DNA from: Phragmites australis
Taxonomy: Eukaryota; Streptophyta; Magnoliopsida; Poales; Poaceae
DNA: 64,000 nucleotides
NCBI RefSeq assembly: GCF_958298935.1
Contig: NC_084927.1
Coordinates: forward strand, 34,166,501-34,230,500
Direction: 5' to 3'
Below the pieces are notes generated by a model that was not told where the DNA came from, made no database searches, and saw nothing but the letters and a program-made list of their open reading frames with translations. Shown piece after piece: positions 38,276 to 51,097 of the stretch. The first letter of the stretch is position 1. Every line of letters begins with the position of its first letter. Position numbers and translations under genes: made by a program.

Positions 38276-39222
38276 AGGAAAGCCGTTGATTGTTCTTTCT
38301 CCTTTCATGACTAATTCGGAAGAGCAGCTAGGTCATGTATGACATGGTATTTCATGGAGGCGAACACGACTAAGGAGTACCCAAAAAACGGGAGCTGCTG
38401 CTTCTTTTGTACAGCATGATAGGCTAGAGGTGAAAGCTTTGTTTCACTCTGGTTAGGCAGGCTATAATCTAGTTTCGTATCTTCCTAAGTTCTGAGCCCC
38501 TTCAAGAATGGTGCTCAGTGGTTTAGCCATGAGGGTGAGCTGCATATATATATAGCTTTGTACAGCTTGCAGTTGAATAACTACTATTCTCTATTAGTAA
38601 TTTCATTGTTTACCCAACCATCTGTTCATCTCAATTACGTCGGTGTTAACTGTTAAACAGTTGAAGGGTATCTGCCAAGCTCAGTCAATATTGTTATGTT
38701 GTATTTTATTTCAGCGGCACATTGCTGATTCTACCAGTAACTCACAGCTGTACCTAAGATTACCTGCTTCAGTTTCCATGGAGGCGACGGCTCATCGAAA
38801 CGCCAGATCAAATTCTGCAGATTAGCTGACAGACAGCCAGTATACATGCCACTGGAACAAAGCCATGCCAGGAAATTATACATGCTATATACTCTGAAGC
38901 AACAAAGTGTTTGTGCATATTCCAGCAGGAGGGTTATAACACATGAAGAAAGCAACAGGTGCATAAGGCCGTTACAAGAATAGGATGTTTTGACCGGAGG
39001 ACATAGGCTAGCCCTAAAACATCTCAAGAGTCTGAAAACACGAACTAGGTATATTCTAAGGAGAGGAATATTTGAAAGACAACAGGCTCACACCTGAGTA
39101 TACACACACATAGCCATACACCTAGGTGGACTTTCTACCTCAGCTGAGCAGAGTCTTGACATACGATAAATACACTCAATTATGCTTCCATGAAGTTCTT
39201 TTCAGCACTCATTTTGTCTGAT
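38276..39222. other. Convergent 3' region between the YTH and kinase genes
   Basis: The two genes point toward each other, so this 0.95-kb stretch should contain both 3' UTRs and terminators. No extra gene is seen; a short frame at 38731-39027 has no domain. Confidence 0.7.
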
Positions 39223-42160
39223 TCAGTCGGTAGTCATTGGCTGGGAGATGCAACACCGAAATCTGGCCTTGCGGACAGTGCTCAGGATCTCCATCTCAGC
39301 ATGCTCCAACATCCTGACAACTTCAGTGAAAGGTGGACGAACATCAGGGTTTGGATCCCAGCACCTGGTCATGATCTCACCCAGGGTGGGCAGGCAGTCA
39401 TGGGGTATGGTTGGACGGACACCCTTGTTCACCACAGCAAAAGCGGCTTGTACTGCTGTCATGTTAGCAAAAGGGAGCATGCCAGTTATGAGCTCCCACA
39501 GCACAATGCCGAAGCTGTAGACATCAACTTTCTGGTCGTATGGCCTGTGCTGAATCATCTCTCTGAAAGATAAAAAATAAGGTAAATCTTAAATCATTTT
39601 TTATGTAACTCTGTTAATTGTATATGCACGAATGGCTTCAGATTTATACAACACGAAAATATAACCAATATATATAAAAGTAAAGAGCAGAAAGACATTA
39701 GTTATTAATACACAATTACTGTTTGAAACATTGGTTTGAAACATTAATCTCTTCCAAAACAACTATGAGATCTGACTCGGTTACCGATAACTGATTAGGA
39801 CTATAGCAGCAATAGGATACTGGTTAGGCCCAACTCCGTGTTTAAGTGAAAATTACTGTCCCAAGTAGGGTTTGAAATTCTTGTCTCTAAACATGCTATT
39901 ATCATAAGAGGATACAACAAACTCACAGGTCAGGCATGGCAAGTGAAGCAGTTCCCATTTCCCAACACACCAGAAATGGTAGCTGAAATATTTCAGTCTG
40001 TGGCATATCAAAAAAGTTTGTATCGTTTACCACACATTCTGTGTTTGGCATACTTTCAATGAAAAAGCATTTCTGCCATGAGGACATGCTGCAGAGCATA
40101 TGCTATCCATCATCCGCTAAGGCACCATCTAAACACTAATGATCTTTTCCTGCCACAATTTTTTTTGCAACATTGTTAAAAATATAGCGATAGCCCAATA
40201 TAATCCAGCTACCCATCCATTTTCACAAATACCCAGTCTTTATTAATCTCCAGTAACTACAACCTTTCCAGCTAACCGGTTTCTTTCCATTGGTCGCATG
40301 AAATATGTAGCCTAAAAATGGATAGGTTATTGGAACACATTTCAGAAATCAAAGCGTACTAGAATGTAGGGCAATTCAATATCCCAGTGAGCTGAGAGTA
40401 TGGACATCAAGATGAAACACAACTCATCTTGGAGACATACATGTATCAGTTAAACTATTTAACTTGAATGCCAGTCTTCCTTCTATATTGAAAGTATATG
40501 TGACTTAAGTGTGTAAACCATTAAATATTACACATAAAATAAAAAGAGGTAGAGCAATTCAATTAAATGTCAATTCTAAACAATTCTAAAGAGTTGGAAC
40601 AATCTAAGTGTTATGAGTTTGTAGAAAATGAAGAGGTCGGTCCCCTGCACATGAAAATAAACCAAATATAAAGTTTAGTGCAAGCCAAGATGGTTTAGAT
40701 CATCCTGCAATATCATCGAAATAGCTTTAATCTGACCAAAAAGATGTTTCAAGAGCATTTCTTTTCTTTTCTTTCTGAGAGAATGGTCTTTTCAACATCT
40801 CAATTCTCAAGTATGAAGAATCACTAATTATTGTTCCAGATGAAAGAGGAAGATGTAATTTAGTTTTCAGTTTATGCCTTATTACAGCTGGAGATAGTGA
40901 TGCAATAGACCCACGCCTATTCAGGATCAGAGATTCTATCAAATATCCAAACACAAAATATTAATTTGCATTCCTTCTAATGCAGCCTTAAACAAGTAAA
41001 TAAAGCCAAAAAAATAGCAAAGCTGTCAATGAAAATAATTCCTAGATAGAATCATATGGGCATGAGCAACCCCATACAACTATAAATGTCCAGCACCAAA
41101 ATATGGAATTGCTTGACCCATACTTTTGTACTCTTGATTAATCCTGATGTTCCATAATGAAACAAAAATCCATTAACTAGAATAAACATTGAGCAGTTAA
41201 ACAAGCACTGTAAATAGCATTAATAATGTCAGTTTGTTCAACTTACGGGGCCATCCAACGGTAGGTTCCTGTTTCAGGTGTCATCCCCTCGGTTTTTACT
41301 TCAATCCGAGCTACTCCAAAGTCTGCTATCTTAATAGATTTATCACCAGAAATCAAGAGGTTGTCTGATTTTAGATCCCTATGAATGAACCCAAGACCAT
41401 GAACATAGGCCATCCCCCTTGCAACATCCAATGCTTGCTTCACTGCCAGTTTTAGTGGAACTGACCTGTTCTGCCTCTTTGTCAGAAACTGCCTAACTGA
41501 TCCACCCTTTGCATACTCCGTCACAATGCACCAAACCATTGGCTTCCTACATGCTCCAATAAATTTAACTATATTCGGGTGCCTCAAGGTTGCAAGCATC
41601 ATAACTTCTTGCACAAACTGCTGCTCCATTAACCCAGCTCTCTCTGGATCAGCCTCTGGCCTCTCCAAAAGCTTAATGGCAACATCTTCACCGTTGTAGG
41701 TACCCCTGTAGAGCTTACCAAAGGCACCCTGTGCAAAGGGCATTCCCATGTGGAGTTTTGCCAAATCTATAGTCCACTCCTCGTAATCCTTGAGTGTCTC
41801 AGTCGGGTACCTTGGGTCCATCAATGCTTGTGCGAGTGCATCATCACTCAAGGCATGAGACACCCGTCCATGACGGAAAATACTGTGCCCGCCGACTGAG
41901 TAATCGGCTCTAACAGGTCCCCTTAGGCCAGGATGATTGAGCATCCTAGTATGGGAGTCACAAGACCCTACACTACTATTGTCCACAGACATTGCAATGG
42001 AGCCACCATGTGTGCTAGTCTGCATGCTGTTAAGGCTATCAATCGACATGTTTGAGCCCTCGCCAAGCTTACAGTAGTATGCCATGTCACAAAAATTCCC
42101 ACCATTGTCATGACCCCCAATACCGCCAATCATGCCGGTGAAATTGGGGCCTTCCACCAT
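39223..42160 (-). CDS. Raf-like MAPKKK serine/threonine kinase (plant group C)
   Basis: Two coding exons, 41247-42160 and 39223-39562, give 417 residues. The glycine loop is [13 protein letters not shown], with Ala in place of the first loop Gly as is common in this plant clade. Then come [17 protein letters not shown] (catalytic Lys), [19 protein letters not shown], the catalytic loop [12 protein letters not shown], the DFG motif IADFGVAR, and GTYRWMAPE, which is split by the intron. The end includes [26 protein letters not shown] and [16 protein letters not shown]. This pattern matches plant Raf-like C-group kinases, which include proteins acting in blue-light stomatal opening and rice leaf-angle control; which one cannot be decided here. 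I chose ATG 42160 ([10 protein letters not shown]) because the upstream in-frame codons offer no ATG. No lesions seen. Confidence 0.94.
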
Positions 42161-43015
42161 TGTGCAACAATAAAACGTTCTCCTTTTGCTTTTGTGCCTC
42201 TTCACCCCTCGTCCCCGATCTCTTGCTCACACGGTTTCCAGGAAAGACGATAGCCTGCACACAAAGAGTCCATCAGAAATAAGAACTACCTAGGGTACTA
42301 ACAGAAACTACAAAGCTAAAAGATAAGGATTAGCACTAGCAGAACACCTATTATCGATGTTTCAACACTTAAAAGTACAACTTGAAACAATGGAAGCAGC
42401 AGCCGAACCCATCTCAAACGGGTTGAAATGGGGAACTTCACCACCCAAAATGCTCAGAAGCCCATGAATTGAAACAAAAAAGTTCATCAAGCATCCCCAA
42501 ACCATCGGGAAAGGTACAACCCTTACAACGAATCGTCAAGCCCCCCCCCCCCCCCCCCCAAAAAAAAAGAAAAAAAGCCCCAAGCCCTCAAAACCAGGCC
42601 ATCTTTCGTCGCCCGAGGACCTTAAAAACCAAATCAAACACCAGGAAGCGAACCAGAGATTCCAAAATGGCTCAACTGAGACCAAATCCCAAGCTCAAAC
42701 CACCTCCAGAAACTAAATCAAGCTGAAACGCGCCGCATGAAATCCCACCTCGCAAAGGCCACGGTTTCGGGCGATTCAGTGGTCGATCGGGAGGCGACAG
42801 CGGCGCTGAGGTGGGGGCAGTGTCTGGAGGCGGCGGCGCGGGCGGAGGAGGCGGCTGGGGACGGAGTCAAAGTGGGGAGACGAGGACGATGACCAGAGAC
42901 CAGACACCAGAGGAAAGGAAGAGGAGCTCTCTTCGGGAGGGGAGGAGAGAGAGAAGACGAAACGAGTGGAGTTGCCTCTCACTTTCTCTCTCTCTTGGTA
43001 AGTGCGGGGTGTAAA
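42161..43015 (-). promoter_or_regulatory. Kinase 5' leader with a leader intron and promoter side
   Basis: On the minus strand a leader exon 42161-42254 follows an acceptor CAG at 42255-42257. A plausible donor GTGGG lies at 42744-42748, giving a leader intron of about 490 bp. The upstream leader exon is GC- and CT-rich (CTCTCTCTC-type tract near 42970-43000), usual for plant 5' UTRs. The intron contains a pure C run followed by an A run at about 42541-42568. Confidence 0.55.
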
Positions 43016-46000
43016 TTATGGGAAACTTTGGGGTTAACAGCGTGTGATTAGTGAGGCTGCGCTGCTGGGTTAGTTAGCGATTGTCTTATTATACAGGGAC
43101 CTTCCTGAAGTTATTCCTTCTGCTTTCTAGATTGTGAAACACTGAAACATTTATCAATCTTTTATCTGTGAATGAGTATCATTCGGAGGTTGCATCCGCA
43201 AAACTGCACCGGTAACAGCACTACAGCAGAAGGCCACGTGACGTGAAGTCGTTGCGTCGGTAAGGTTAGCAGCAGAAGGTTCAGCTTCTGCCAGCTTTTA
43301 GTTCTCACAAACAGAAAAATCAAATAGCTAGTAGTTTTTAGAAATAGCTGTTGAGAGATAAAAGCTGGTAAAATTTATTATTATTATTTGAAATTAGAAG
43401 CTAGTTTGGAGGAGTTTTTTAAGCTTTGAGTGGTCATATTCTGAAAGATATTATATATATTATACATTTATCTATATCAAAAATAAATTAAAATAACTTT
43501 TCTATAAAAAACTTTTTAACTATAACTTTTAAAAGTGGTTTTTGAAAAAGTATCAACCTAACCAAATAGATCTATAATTAGGGCTTGTTTTAACTTCAGG
43601 AAGTAGAATTCAGTCTATTATGTAGCATTTTGTGAAATCTTCTTCGCACCAGATTGTAGTTAAGAGATTTCGTAGTATAATTTAGTTTATAGATTGTGAG
43701 AATCAATTTTTATATCGTGATTATTTATTTTTATTTTTAGATTAGAATATATAATTAGAATAAAAAACAAATAGGTACAACATCATGCTCCATCAATCTT
43801 GCATAAAACGTCAAGTAGCAATAATAACCTCGATGGAATGATTGATTGGGAGAGCTTTTCGTTAACAAGATGCCAAATCCGTAGTACGCACTACTAGTGC
43901 GACCAGTGGGCGCACCACGGCGTGTCGCCTTGGCGCGGACGCACGGCACCGCTGCACGGACCACGGAGACGGCGGCACGAGCAGGCGAACCGCGTGACGG
44001 GCTCGTGAGCTTGCAGGGGATCGTGCACGCGCTTTGCACCTGGGCCAGCGCCGCCGTTGGGTAAGAAGATCTGTGAGCTGAGGTCGTCCTCGACGCCTCT
44101 CTGGCAAGCTCCAAGAGAAGAGAACCATGCAAAACTCGCCTCCGTCGTGGGCAGTTTCGTATCTATGAAAATGCACAAGGGAAACTTTCTAGGTGTATTA
44201 GGATATGTTTGCTTCAGGTTATTTTTGTCTTTTATTTATGTCAGAAGTTTAAAAGCTAGGAATCTAAATAAACGGATTTGTTGAAAAGTGGTTTTTGAAT
44301 AAACCAAAATTCTACTTCTGAATAAATAAATAAGAAGCTGAGAAAGTAGTTAAGAATAGTTTTTTAAAATAGTGTGCTGAAAAATCAAAAAAAATATTAT
44401 AAAATCTAATAGCTAAAATCTAAAACTAGCTTTTAAAAAAAACATAACTTGTCAGAGAAATAAAAATAAAAACTAAACAAATAGACGCTTAGCCTAACGT
44501 GCATATAACGTGTGCCTACGCGAGTTCATGCGGGGTACCAGTGCCGTTTCTACCGTACGTGAGCATGGTCGATTTCTTGTCTTTTTTTTCTTGTTATAAG
44601 GAAAACAGTACGGACTCGATTCGATCAGAATGTTGCCCCCCACTTCTCTCCGAAACCAAAGTTACAGAAGGACAACCTCGAGTTGCGGTGCTTAATTTAC
44701 TTAAAAGAAGAATCTTATCGCGAGCCACCTTGTTTGAAGGGGCTCTTTTTCTCCTGATTGTGTACACAAAGTCGGTACTTATTAAGTACTAAGTCGATCT
44801 ATATCTTACAATAAGATCATTTTTAACACATACTTTAAAATTTATTTTTTAAAATATTATTATAATATCTTCTTCTTTTTTTTATCTCTAGCAGTTAATA
44901 TATTTACTATCTTCTATTATTCTTCTTCTTTCTTCATGCCTATAATCATCATCTGTGAACAATATTAAAGGGAGGAGATAAGATGCAACAAATTTAAGGT
45001 ACTCCAGTGCAGCCAGCCGCAATAATGTAGCACTACAAGTTGCATCTGCTGAAGTGTGTTTGGAGGCAACAGAGATGGCAACGGTCGGCGCTATAGTGAT
45101 AAAGGAGGCAAATGACACCTCTGTTGGAGCTCACCTAAAGGTATACCTAGCCTGGTTGCATGCCAATTCTTTTGCGGTCGTTGGAATTGATATTCCATTA
45201 TACACAATAGAATTACGGGCACTATAGAAACTCCATCATTATTCCTGCATATAGCAGCAGCTACTCCACTCTGACCTGACCTGTAAATAAGCCTACCATT
45301 AGGGAGGGTTTGGACCACCTATGCCCATACCCATTAAGAAACAAGTTGCCCATGGATCAAAATCTGGTAAAGTCATGGAGGAACAGTGTTTCATGAGGAG
45401 GTGAACAGTACTTCGACGACATAGCATCTCCAGCGAGGTCAACATCTGCTTCCTCATCTGAATGATAGCAAGAGTGAGTACAGAAGGTACTAAGCAAATC
45501 CTATACAACTTCAATGTGTGGATAGATACATAAGGGATAACTCAAGTATAAGGCTTTACAGTTCAATTTCAAGCGTAAAGCAGATTATGTAGGTATCTAG
45601 TTATATTCTTTATTGTTAATTTTGAAAACAATGTAAACAAGGTAACAAGGTATATCGAGGAGTTTTCAGTCCTGGGAGGGGCTATATCACGCTCTGCAGT
45701 TCATATTATTATGCCCGGTGTATCTCTAGTACTACACAGCTCCTAGCGGATTGAGTTAGCAACCTCTTCACAGTGACATCTAGTCAACACACTCACTCAT
45801 CAAACATACGCACACCCCGAGTCTAACTAAGTGAGGTCAATATTTTGTATGTCCATGACTATAGACATGTCTATTCAAATAGATTTACATTTTGCAGAGA
45901 TTGTATAATGTACTCACGTGATATTCTCAACCTCCAACCATTGCAAGCGGATGAGCGAATCATACCGAGACACTTCATTCCCCTTTGCTTTCCGAACTTT

Positions 46001-47249
46001 TATACGAGATACCCCAAGTGATCTAGGTCTCATATAGAGTGCACTCCCCCACTAACCATCGATGTGGCTGGGTCGGAAACACTTATGTAGAGCACCTGAC
46101 AGACGCCTGGTTACCCGTTGCCCCCTATGCCTCCTATTATGATGTACAGCTTGATCAAGAGATAGAAAAGTCAAATCCTGCCTATACATGATGAATGGTT
46201 ACACTGCGATGGCTTAGCATGATGGCCCATAATTCGGTGCTTATACAGCTGGGGCATACATCTTTAATTGGCAATGAGTACCATAGAGCTAACTCAAGCC
46301 CTCAAGAGCATCATTGTTCGGAGGACTACTCTACTTGCCCCCGCCAAATAGTTTTCACCTATTATACACACCACCCGTCATATCTCGCATGACATCAAGG
46401 ATTCTAAAATCACCAAAGATTCATGATATATGAGTTGAATTGATTAAACATTGAAGCGACATCTCCGAAGAGATGTATTCATAGCGATGTCTCTGAAGAG
46501 ACGTATTCCAACCTAAGCATGGATGTTAATATAGATAACGACAGGTAAAATTCTAGGGTGATATATATTATGTATAATAACATTTAAGACATGTCAATTG
46601 TTTGATATGATTTAACTACTATAAGCAATGAAAATAGAACAATACATAGTACATGCGATGATAAGTCAAGTTTTAGGTTGATCCGTTAAATTATTGAAAA
46701 CATGGGTTCAAAATGATCAAGGAGATAAGGCTTGCCTTCTCCGATGCCTTCTCCGAAGTCTTCTTCTAAGCCTTGGTCGAATTTAGGATCCTCTGGGTTC
46801 TCCGCGAAGTCTTCCGGTTCTTCAAACGCGATTACACATCAGACTATACTAGAAAAGAATCAATAACACCAAATGGAAAACCAAATGAGCCTTAATGGAT
46901 ATCACACTAGGATATAAGGATAGATCTCGAATTTAGATGAATTAGGCGAAAGAATCGTCGGAATCGAAGTCAAAACAGAGAAGTTATGACTCTCGAAAGA
47001 TTTAATCTAAAATTAAATAGAGAAAATATAAAATAATATTATTCATAAGTGGGGCCCACAGGTGGAACCCACTAGACATTACTATGGCCCACTGCACATT
47101 GCATGTGGGTTCCACTGACTCGGGTTAGGCTGGACTTAGGCTCAAACTTGTATGGTCCGAGATGACTGCTGTTTGCGGCATCCACCATCATCACCATTGG
47201 CAACGGTGAAAGAATATTCTTTTAATGCTCAGCTTGGCACCATGGTCAA
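43016..47249. other. Repeat-like DNA without a recognisable gene
   Basis: 43240-43610 and 44200-44490 are A/T-rich with AGAAGCTG/CAGCTTCT-type motifs reminiscent of small DNA transposons; they flank a GC-rich block (43870-44120) whose overlapping frames on both strands I do not trust. On the minus strand about 44890-45510 keeps scraps of protein-like sequence without a family I can name. 45650-47150 resembles non-coding retrotransposon DNA (CTCCGAAGAGATGTATTC recurs with small changes at 46465 and 46491). No complete element could be bounded. Confidence 0.45.
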
Positions 47250-48138
47250 TGGTCCCAGGACTTTGCGCCGAACATATATCAAAGATCAATAGCGAAAAGC
47301 CAATCCTTAAAGGACGCTATCGAGGACGACTCGTGGATACGAAGCATTGTTGGGAGTAGGTGCGAGCACCTCATGGAATTCGTTTGCTTATGGATTGCAA
47401 CTCGCCAAGTGGAGTTCAAGGATGGTATTCAGGATGATATTGTTTAGAAATTCATCGAGTATGGGGACTACACTGTGGGTTCTGCTATAGAGCATAGTTC
47501 CTGGGTTCGACGGAAACTAACTTCCATTTGCTGCTCTGGAAGGCATTGGCCCCACCCAAATGCAAATTCTTCACATGGCTTGCAACACATGGATAGACTG
47601 TGGACATTGGACAATTTGATGCGCAGAGGATTGCCTTGCAGCCAGTGTTATGTTCTATGCAGGCATACCATCAAGAGTGGACACCACCTTCTCGCAGAGT
47701 GTAGATTTACAAAGCGCATCTGGCATGACATTGCATAATGGTTGGGTCAACTGGATATTCAGCCCAAACGCTGGCTAGCAACTTCAACGGTGCACCACTG
47801 GTGGTCATCCATGGCTTCTATGCCGAACACACCAAAGAAAGGGCTCAAATCGCTCATCATCCTTGTGTGCTAGGACATTTGGAAAGAACGCAACACGAGG
47901 ACCTTCTAGCATGCGAAAAAAATAGCCGGCGGAGTAGTTCAACGGATCAAGGACGAAGCGGCCCTTTGGGCTTTCACGGGTGCGCGATATCTTGGCCACC
48001 TATTCAATCGAGAGTAGCCCCAATTCTACGTACAAGAATGTTTCTTCCTCGGGCCTTTCCGGCCTTGTTTTTTTGGCCTGTAAGGCTCTTCCTATTTAAT
48101 ATAACAAATAGCTCTCATGACATTCGTTTAAAAAAAAT
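47250..48138 (+). mobile_element. LINE 3' fragment (zinc-binding-RVT end and A tail)
   Basis: Plus-strand translation resembles the C-terminus of plant LINE ORF2: DAIEDDSWIRSIVG, then EFVCLWIATRQVEFKDGIQD (about 47310-47450), then ALAPPKCKFFTWLATHGRLW in a neighbouring frame and LRRGLPCSQCYVLCRHT-like zinc-knuckle sequence with HHLLAECRFTKRIWHDIA (about 47540-47738). A TAG at 47446-47448 replaces a conserved Trp, and at least two frame changes are needed. The fragment ends with CATTCGTTTAAAAAAAA at about 48138, typical of plant LINE 3' ends. It has no reverse transcriptase and is a 5'-truncated relic. Confidence 0.82.
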
Positions 48139-48474
48139 ACAAGATTTGAGACATTGGGTTGAGAGAAAAATGCCAACAAATGGCACACATTTAAAAGTCT
48201 CGTACATGATTGAAATAAACTCAATGACACATCCTATTAGTAATCATCCACCCATGTTTGATGAATATCTTCATAATTGTCATCTCCAAGATAGGATATG
48301 CCCACTTGATCCTATCTATTGCAACTGAAGTGTATATAAGAGGGGTTGGAGGGCTCCAGCCCCTTACCTTCTGAAACTCTATTGAAGATTAGAGGTGAGG
48401 ATGAGGAGGAAAGAGAAAAAGAAAAGAAGGAAGAGGAGGTGGAGATGGAGGTAGAGGAGGAAGAAGATAGAGCC

Positions 48475-49897
48475 TGTCGGTGAATCAGGAATCAGGGGTC
48501 CCCGAATCCCGAGGCCATGCCAGCAATTCGCCACATGGCGCCCTCCCGCAGAGGTCATCTCCTCGAGGTAAAAAGACTAAGTCCCGGGAGAGAGCGCTCG
48601 GGGCCACAGTCAGTGGTCCCCGAGTACACGGGTTCCCCGATGATCTGCGAAGACTAGGTGAACGGGAAGAAAGTGCTCGGGGAGGGGAATGGCGACCCCC
48701 GAGCACCAAAGTCCCCCGGTGACCAGGAGAACCGAGTATCAGGAGAGGTGTGCCCGGGGCTGCGAGCAGTAGCCCCCCGGGCACCCGAGTGCCCCGAGGA
48801 TTCAACGAAGGAAGTTCCGGGAGAGAGTGCTCGGGGCTGCGAGCAGTGACCCCCGAGCACTCGGTTCCCCGAGGATCCGTACAGTCAAGACCGGGAGAGA
48901 GTGCTCGGGCCGCGAATAGTGGCCCCCCGAGCACTCGGTACCCCGATGACCAAGAAAGAGCGTTCTCGGGAGAGAATGCTTGGGGAGGGGAACAGTGACC
49001 CCCCGAGCACTCGGTTCCCCGACGACCCAGGAAGCCCCCTGACAGTGGCCCCCACAGTGGTCTAGCGATGAGGTGTTAGCCAGTGAAAGGCCCGATGCCG
49101 CATTTAAGAGCGTGCATGACCTGTTACCTCCAACTGCTCCCGCCACGCTCGGTGTCAGTTCCTGCCATATTCTGGCAGAAGGACGTGGGGACATTAAATG
49201 CACGGGTCCTATCCCGCGCTATCCGGCGCGCCTCGGGATAGCGTCACGAGGCCTGAGGTGTTCTGTCTGCCGCGCTGCTGTGGCAGGCAAACAAGACGGG
49301 GCGGGCACACCGGGCCGCTCTGCGACCGGGCGCGGGGCGCGTTTTCAACCCCCGTCACTTCGTACAGAGGCTATGATGACGTCCTTTCCATTTATGGTGC
49401 CTTAGAACTCGTGCCCTCCCATTCGGGGCACGCTACTGCCGGCGGGTATTTAAAGCGACCGGCAGCACGGACAAAGATAAGCTCAAAAAAGCTTGACATG
49501 CTCTGAGAGGTTGAAGAAGTTAAGGAAGTAGAGAAGGTCGAGAAGTCCAAGCGCACCCAGAGCCAACCGGCACACACAAATCGAAGAACACCTTTGTACG
49601 AGCATAGGAGCCGAATAACAAGGAGCCCCAGGCTCTAGGATAGACAGACATTCTTGTAACTAGCACATCCCTGAGAGACATTCTCAGGGCATTTATAGTA
49701 TCCACACAGGAGTAGGGTGTTACGCCACCGTGCGGCCCGAACCTGTCTAAACCCCCAGTGCATTTACTTAATTCCGCACTAGATCATTCCACCCCACCAG
49801 CCATCACATTTACATCCATTTATTTCTCCAGCAAACTTATTCAGAATCATCCCCCGGCCGAATCTCTAAAAAGGGGTCTCTCAGGATCCCTACGACA
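48475..49897 (+). mobile_element. Probable solo LTR of a Gypsy-type retrotransposon
   Basis: The 1.42-kb unit begins TGTCGGTGAATCAGG and ends CCCTACGACA, the TG...CA form of an LTR. The extended ends CTGTCG and CGACAG are inverted copies, and a short GAGC direct repeat flanks them (48470-48473; 49899-49902). It is GC-rich, contains a tandem repeat block in its first half, a TATA-like TATTTAAA at about 49447-49454, and a likely transcript/U5 part after it. No primer-binding site follows the right end and no coding region is present, so it is best read as a solo LTR. Orientation is inferred from the TATA position. The superfamily (Gypsy) is inferred from overall similarity to grass LTRs. Confidence 0.65.
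48585..49040 (+). repeat. Six tandem 75-80 bp repeats inside the LTR
   Basis: Units begin near 48587, 48663, 48741, 48819, 48893 and 48968. Each has the pattern GGGAGAGAGTGCTCGGGG, a short variable purine part, CCCCCGAGCACTCGGTTCCCCGA, and a divergent tail. Within a unit, GTGCTCGGGG and CCCCGAGCAC are inverted copies, so each can fold into a GC-rich hairpin. All long frames here on both strands are products of the repeat. Confidence 0.9.
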
Positions 49898-51097
49898 GGA
49901 GCTAACCCTCCGATAGAGCCCTACCCACTGGTCTGCGTCTACCACTGTGTATATCATTTCTACTCTTAGGATATCTCAAACAGAGGAGGTTTCCAGTGCT
50001 ACAGGAACCCAAAAAACACTGTTGCGCTGGAATATTGCCTTCAATAGCTACGGTATCAAGGTGAACAGTATTGCAGAGTGAGAATATGCTACTCCAAATT
50101 TGCCGGTACCTTATAGTATGTACGTGGGTCCGAGGGAAGAAGTAGAGTAATAGAAGGTGAAAAATAGAGTAGATGTTGGAGATAAAAAAAATAGAGGATG
50201 TTGTAATAGTGTTAAGAGATACTGTAATAGTGTTATAAGGGATGAATTTTTAGAGTATCTGTTGGAGATGACTTTATAGTTGTAAAATTTTAGATTACAA
50301 ATAGTTGTACATAAAATTTAATATAGTATCACCAATACAAGTTTGCTCAAAAGCTTGACGAGCTGGTAACTCGTAAGGCTATTGGCGAACTAGTTGGTGC
50401 ATAAATCTCGATATATGTTTTTAGAAGAAAAAAAAGTCCTGAGTTTAAAACTTGGCTAGCGCAAATAACTGTTGCCCATTTATAGTCTGACATATGCTAA
50501 CCTGTGGGAGCTTACACCTATACAACAATATAATTTTTTGAGGTGAACTCGTTGATGCATGAGCAAAATCCAATTTTCTTCCACTCCACCTCCTTACGTA
50601 AAGGGATTACTTTCGCGAAAAATATAATTGCATTACAGTGTCACTCTGCATACTCACTTGTATCATGAAACCTATGCATGATTAATTGATTGTTTATCAA
50701 AATTTTGGAAGATTTACTCTAAAAAATGCATCAATCTAGATACATAAGAACACGTCCAAAACCTTCGACCCAAAGTCAGACTCATAGACACAAAAATGAG
50801 TCCATGTTATATGAAACAAAGAGATATAACAGAGTAGTGAAGTGCACACAGCTAGCTACTAAATTGAGATTTTTCAGAGAAGCAAATGAAATAAGAAATT
50901 AACTAAGCATTGGATATATATATATATATATACATTGCAAATTTGCAACCTAAAATTAGGTTACCAACCCCCCCCCCCCTCCTCCCCCCTTTAAATACTT
51001 GCACAATGGCGACTTGAAACCTGAAGACCTGAGTCTCCCACTTCCTCGATCCCTCAATTGTCAGTAGCCACACACACACACATTTCACGTAGGAGAC
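49898..51097. other. Intergenic DNA upstream of the BAHD copy
   Basis: A/T-rich DNA with a (TA)n tract at about 50915-50932 and a C-rich run at about 50970-50990. No gene is seen. The last 100 bases are leader-like relative to the ATG at 51098. Confidence 0.6.

Noticed and set aside
43755..44178. Overlapping minus-strand frames of 94-125 codons
   Set aside because: A GC-rich block with three overlapping open frames on the same strand, no domain and no splice context.
48480..49203. Long frames of 60-149 codons in the LTR
   Set aside because: Periodic products of the 75-80 bp tandem repeat; both strands are open because the unit is GC-rich.
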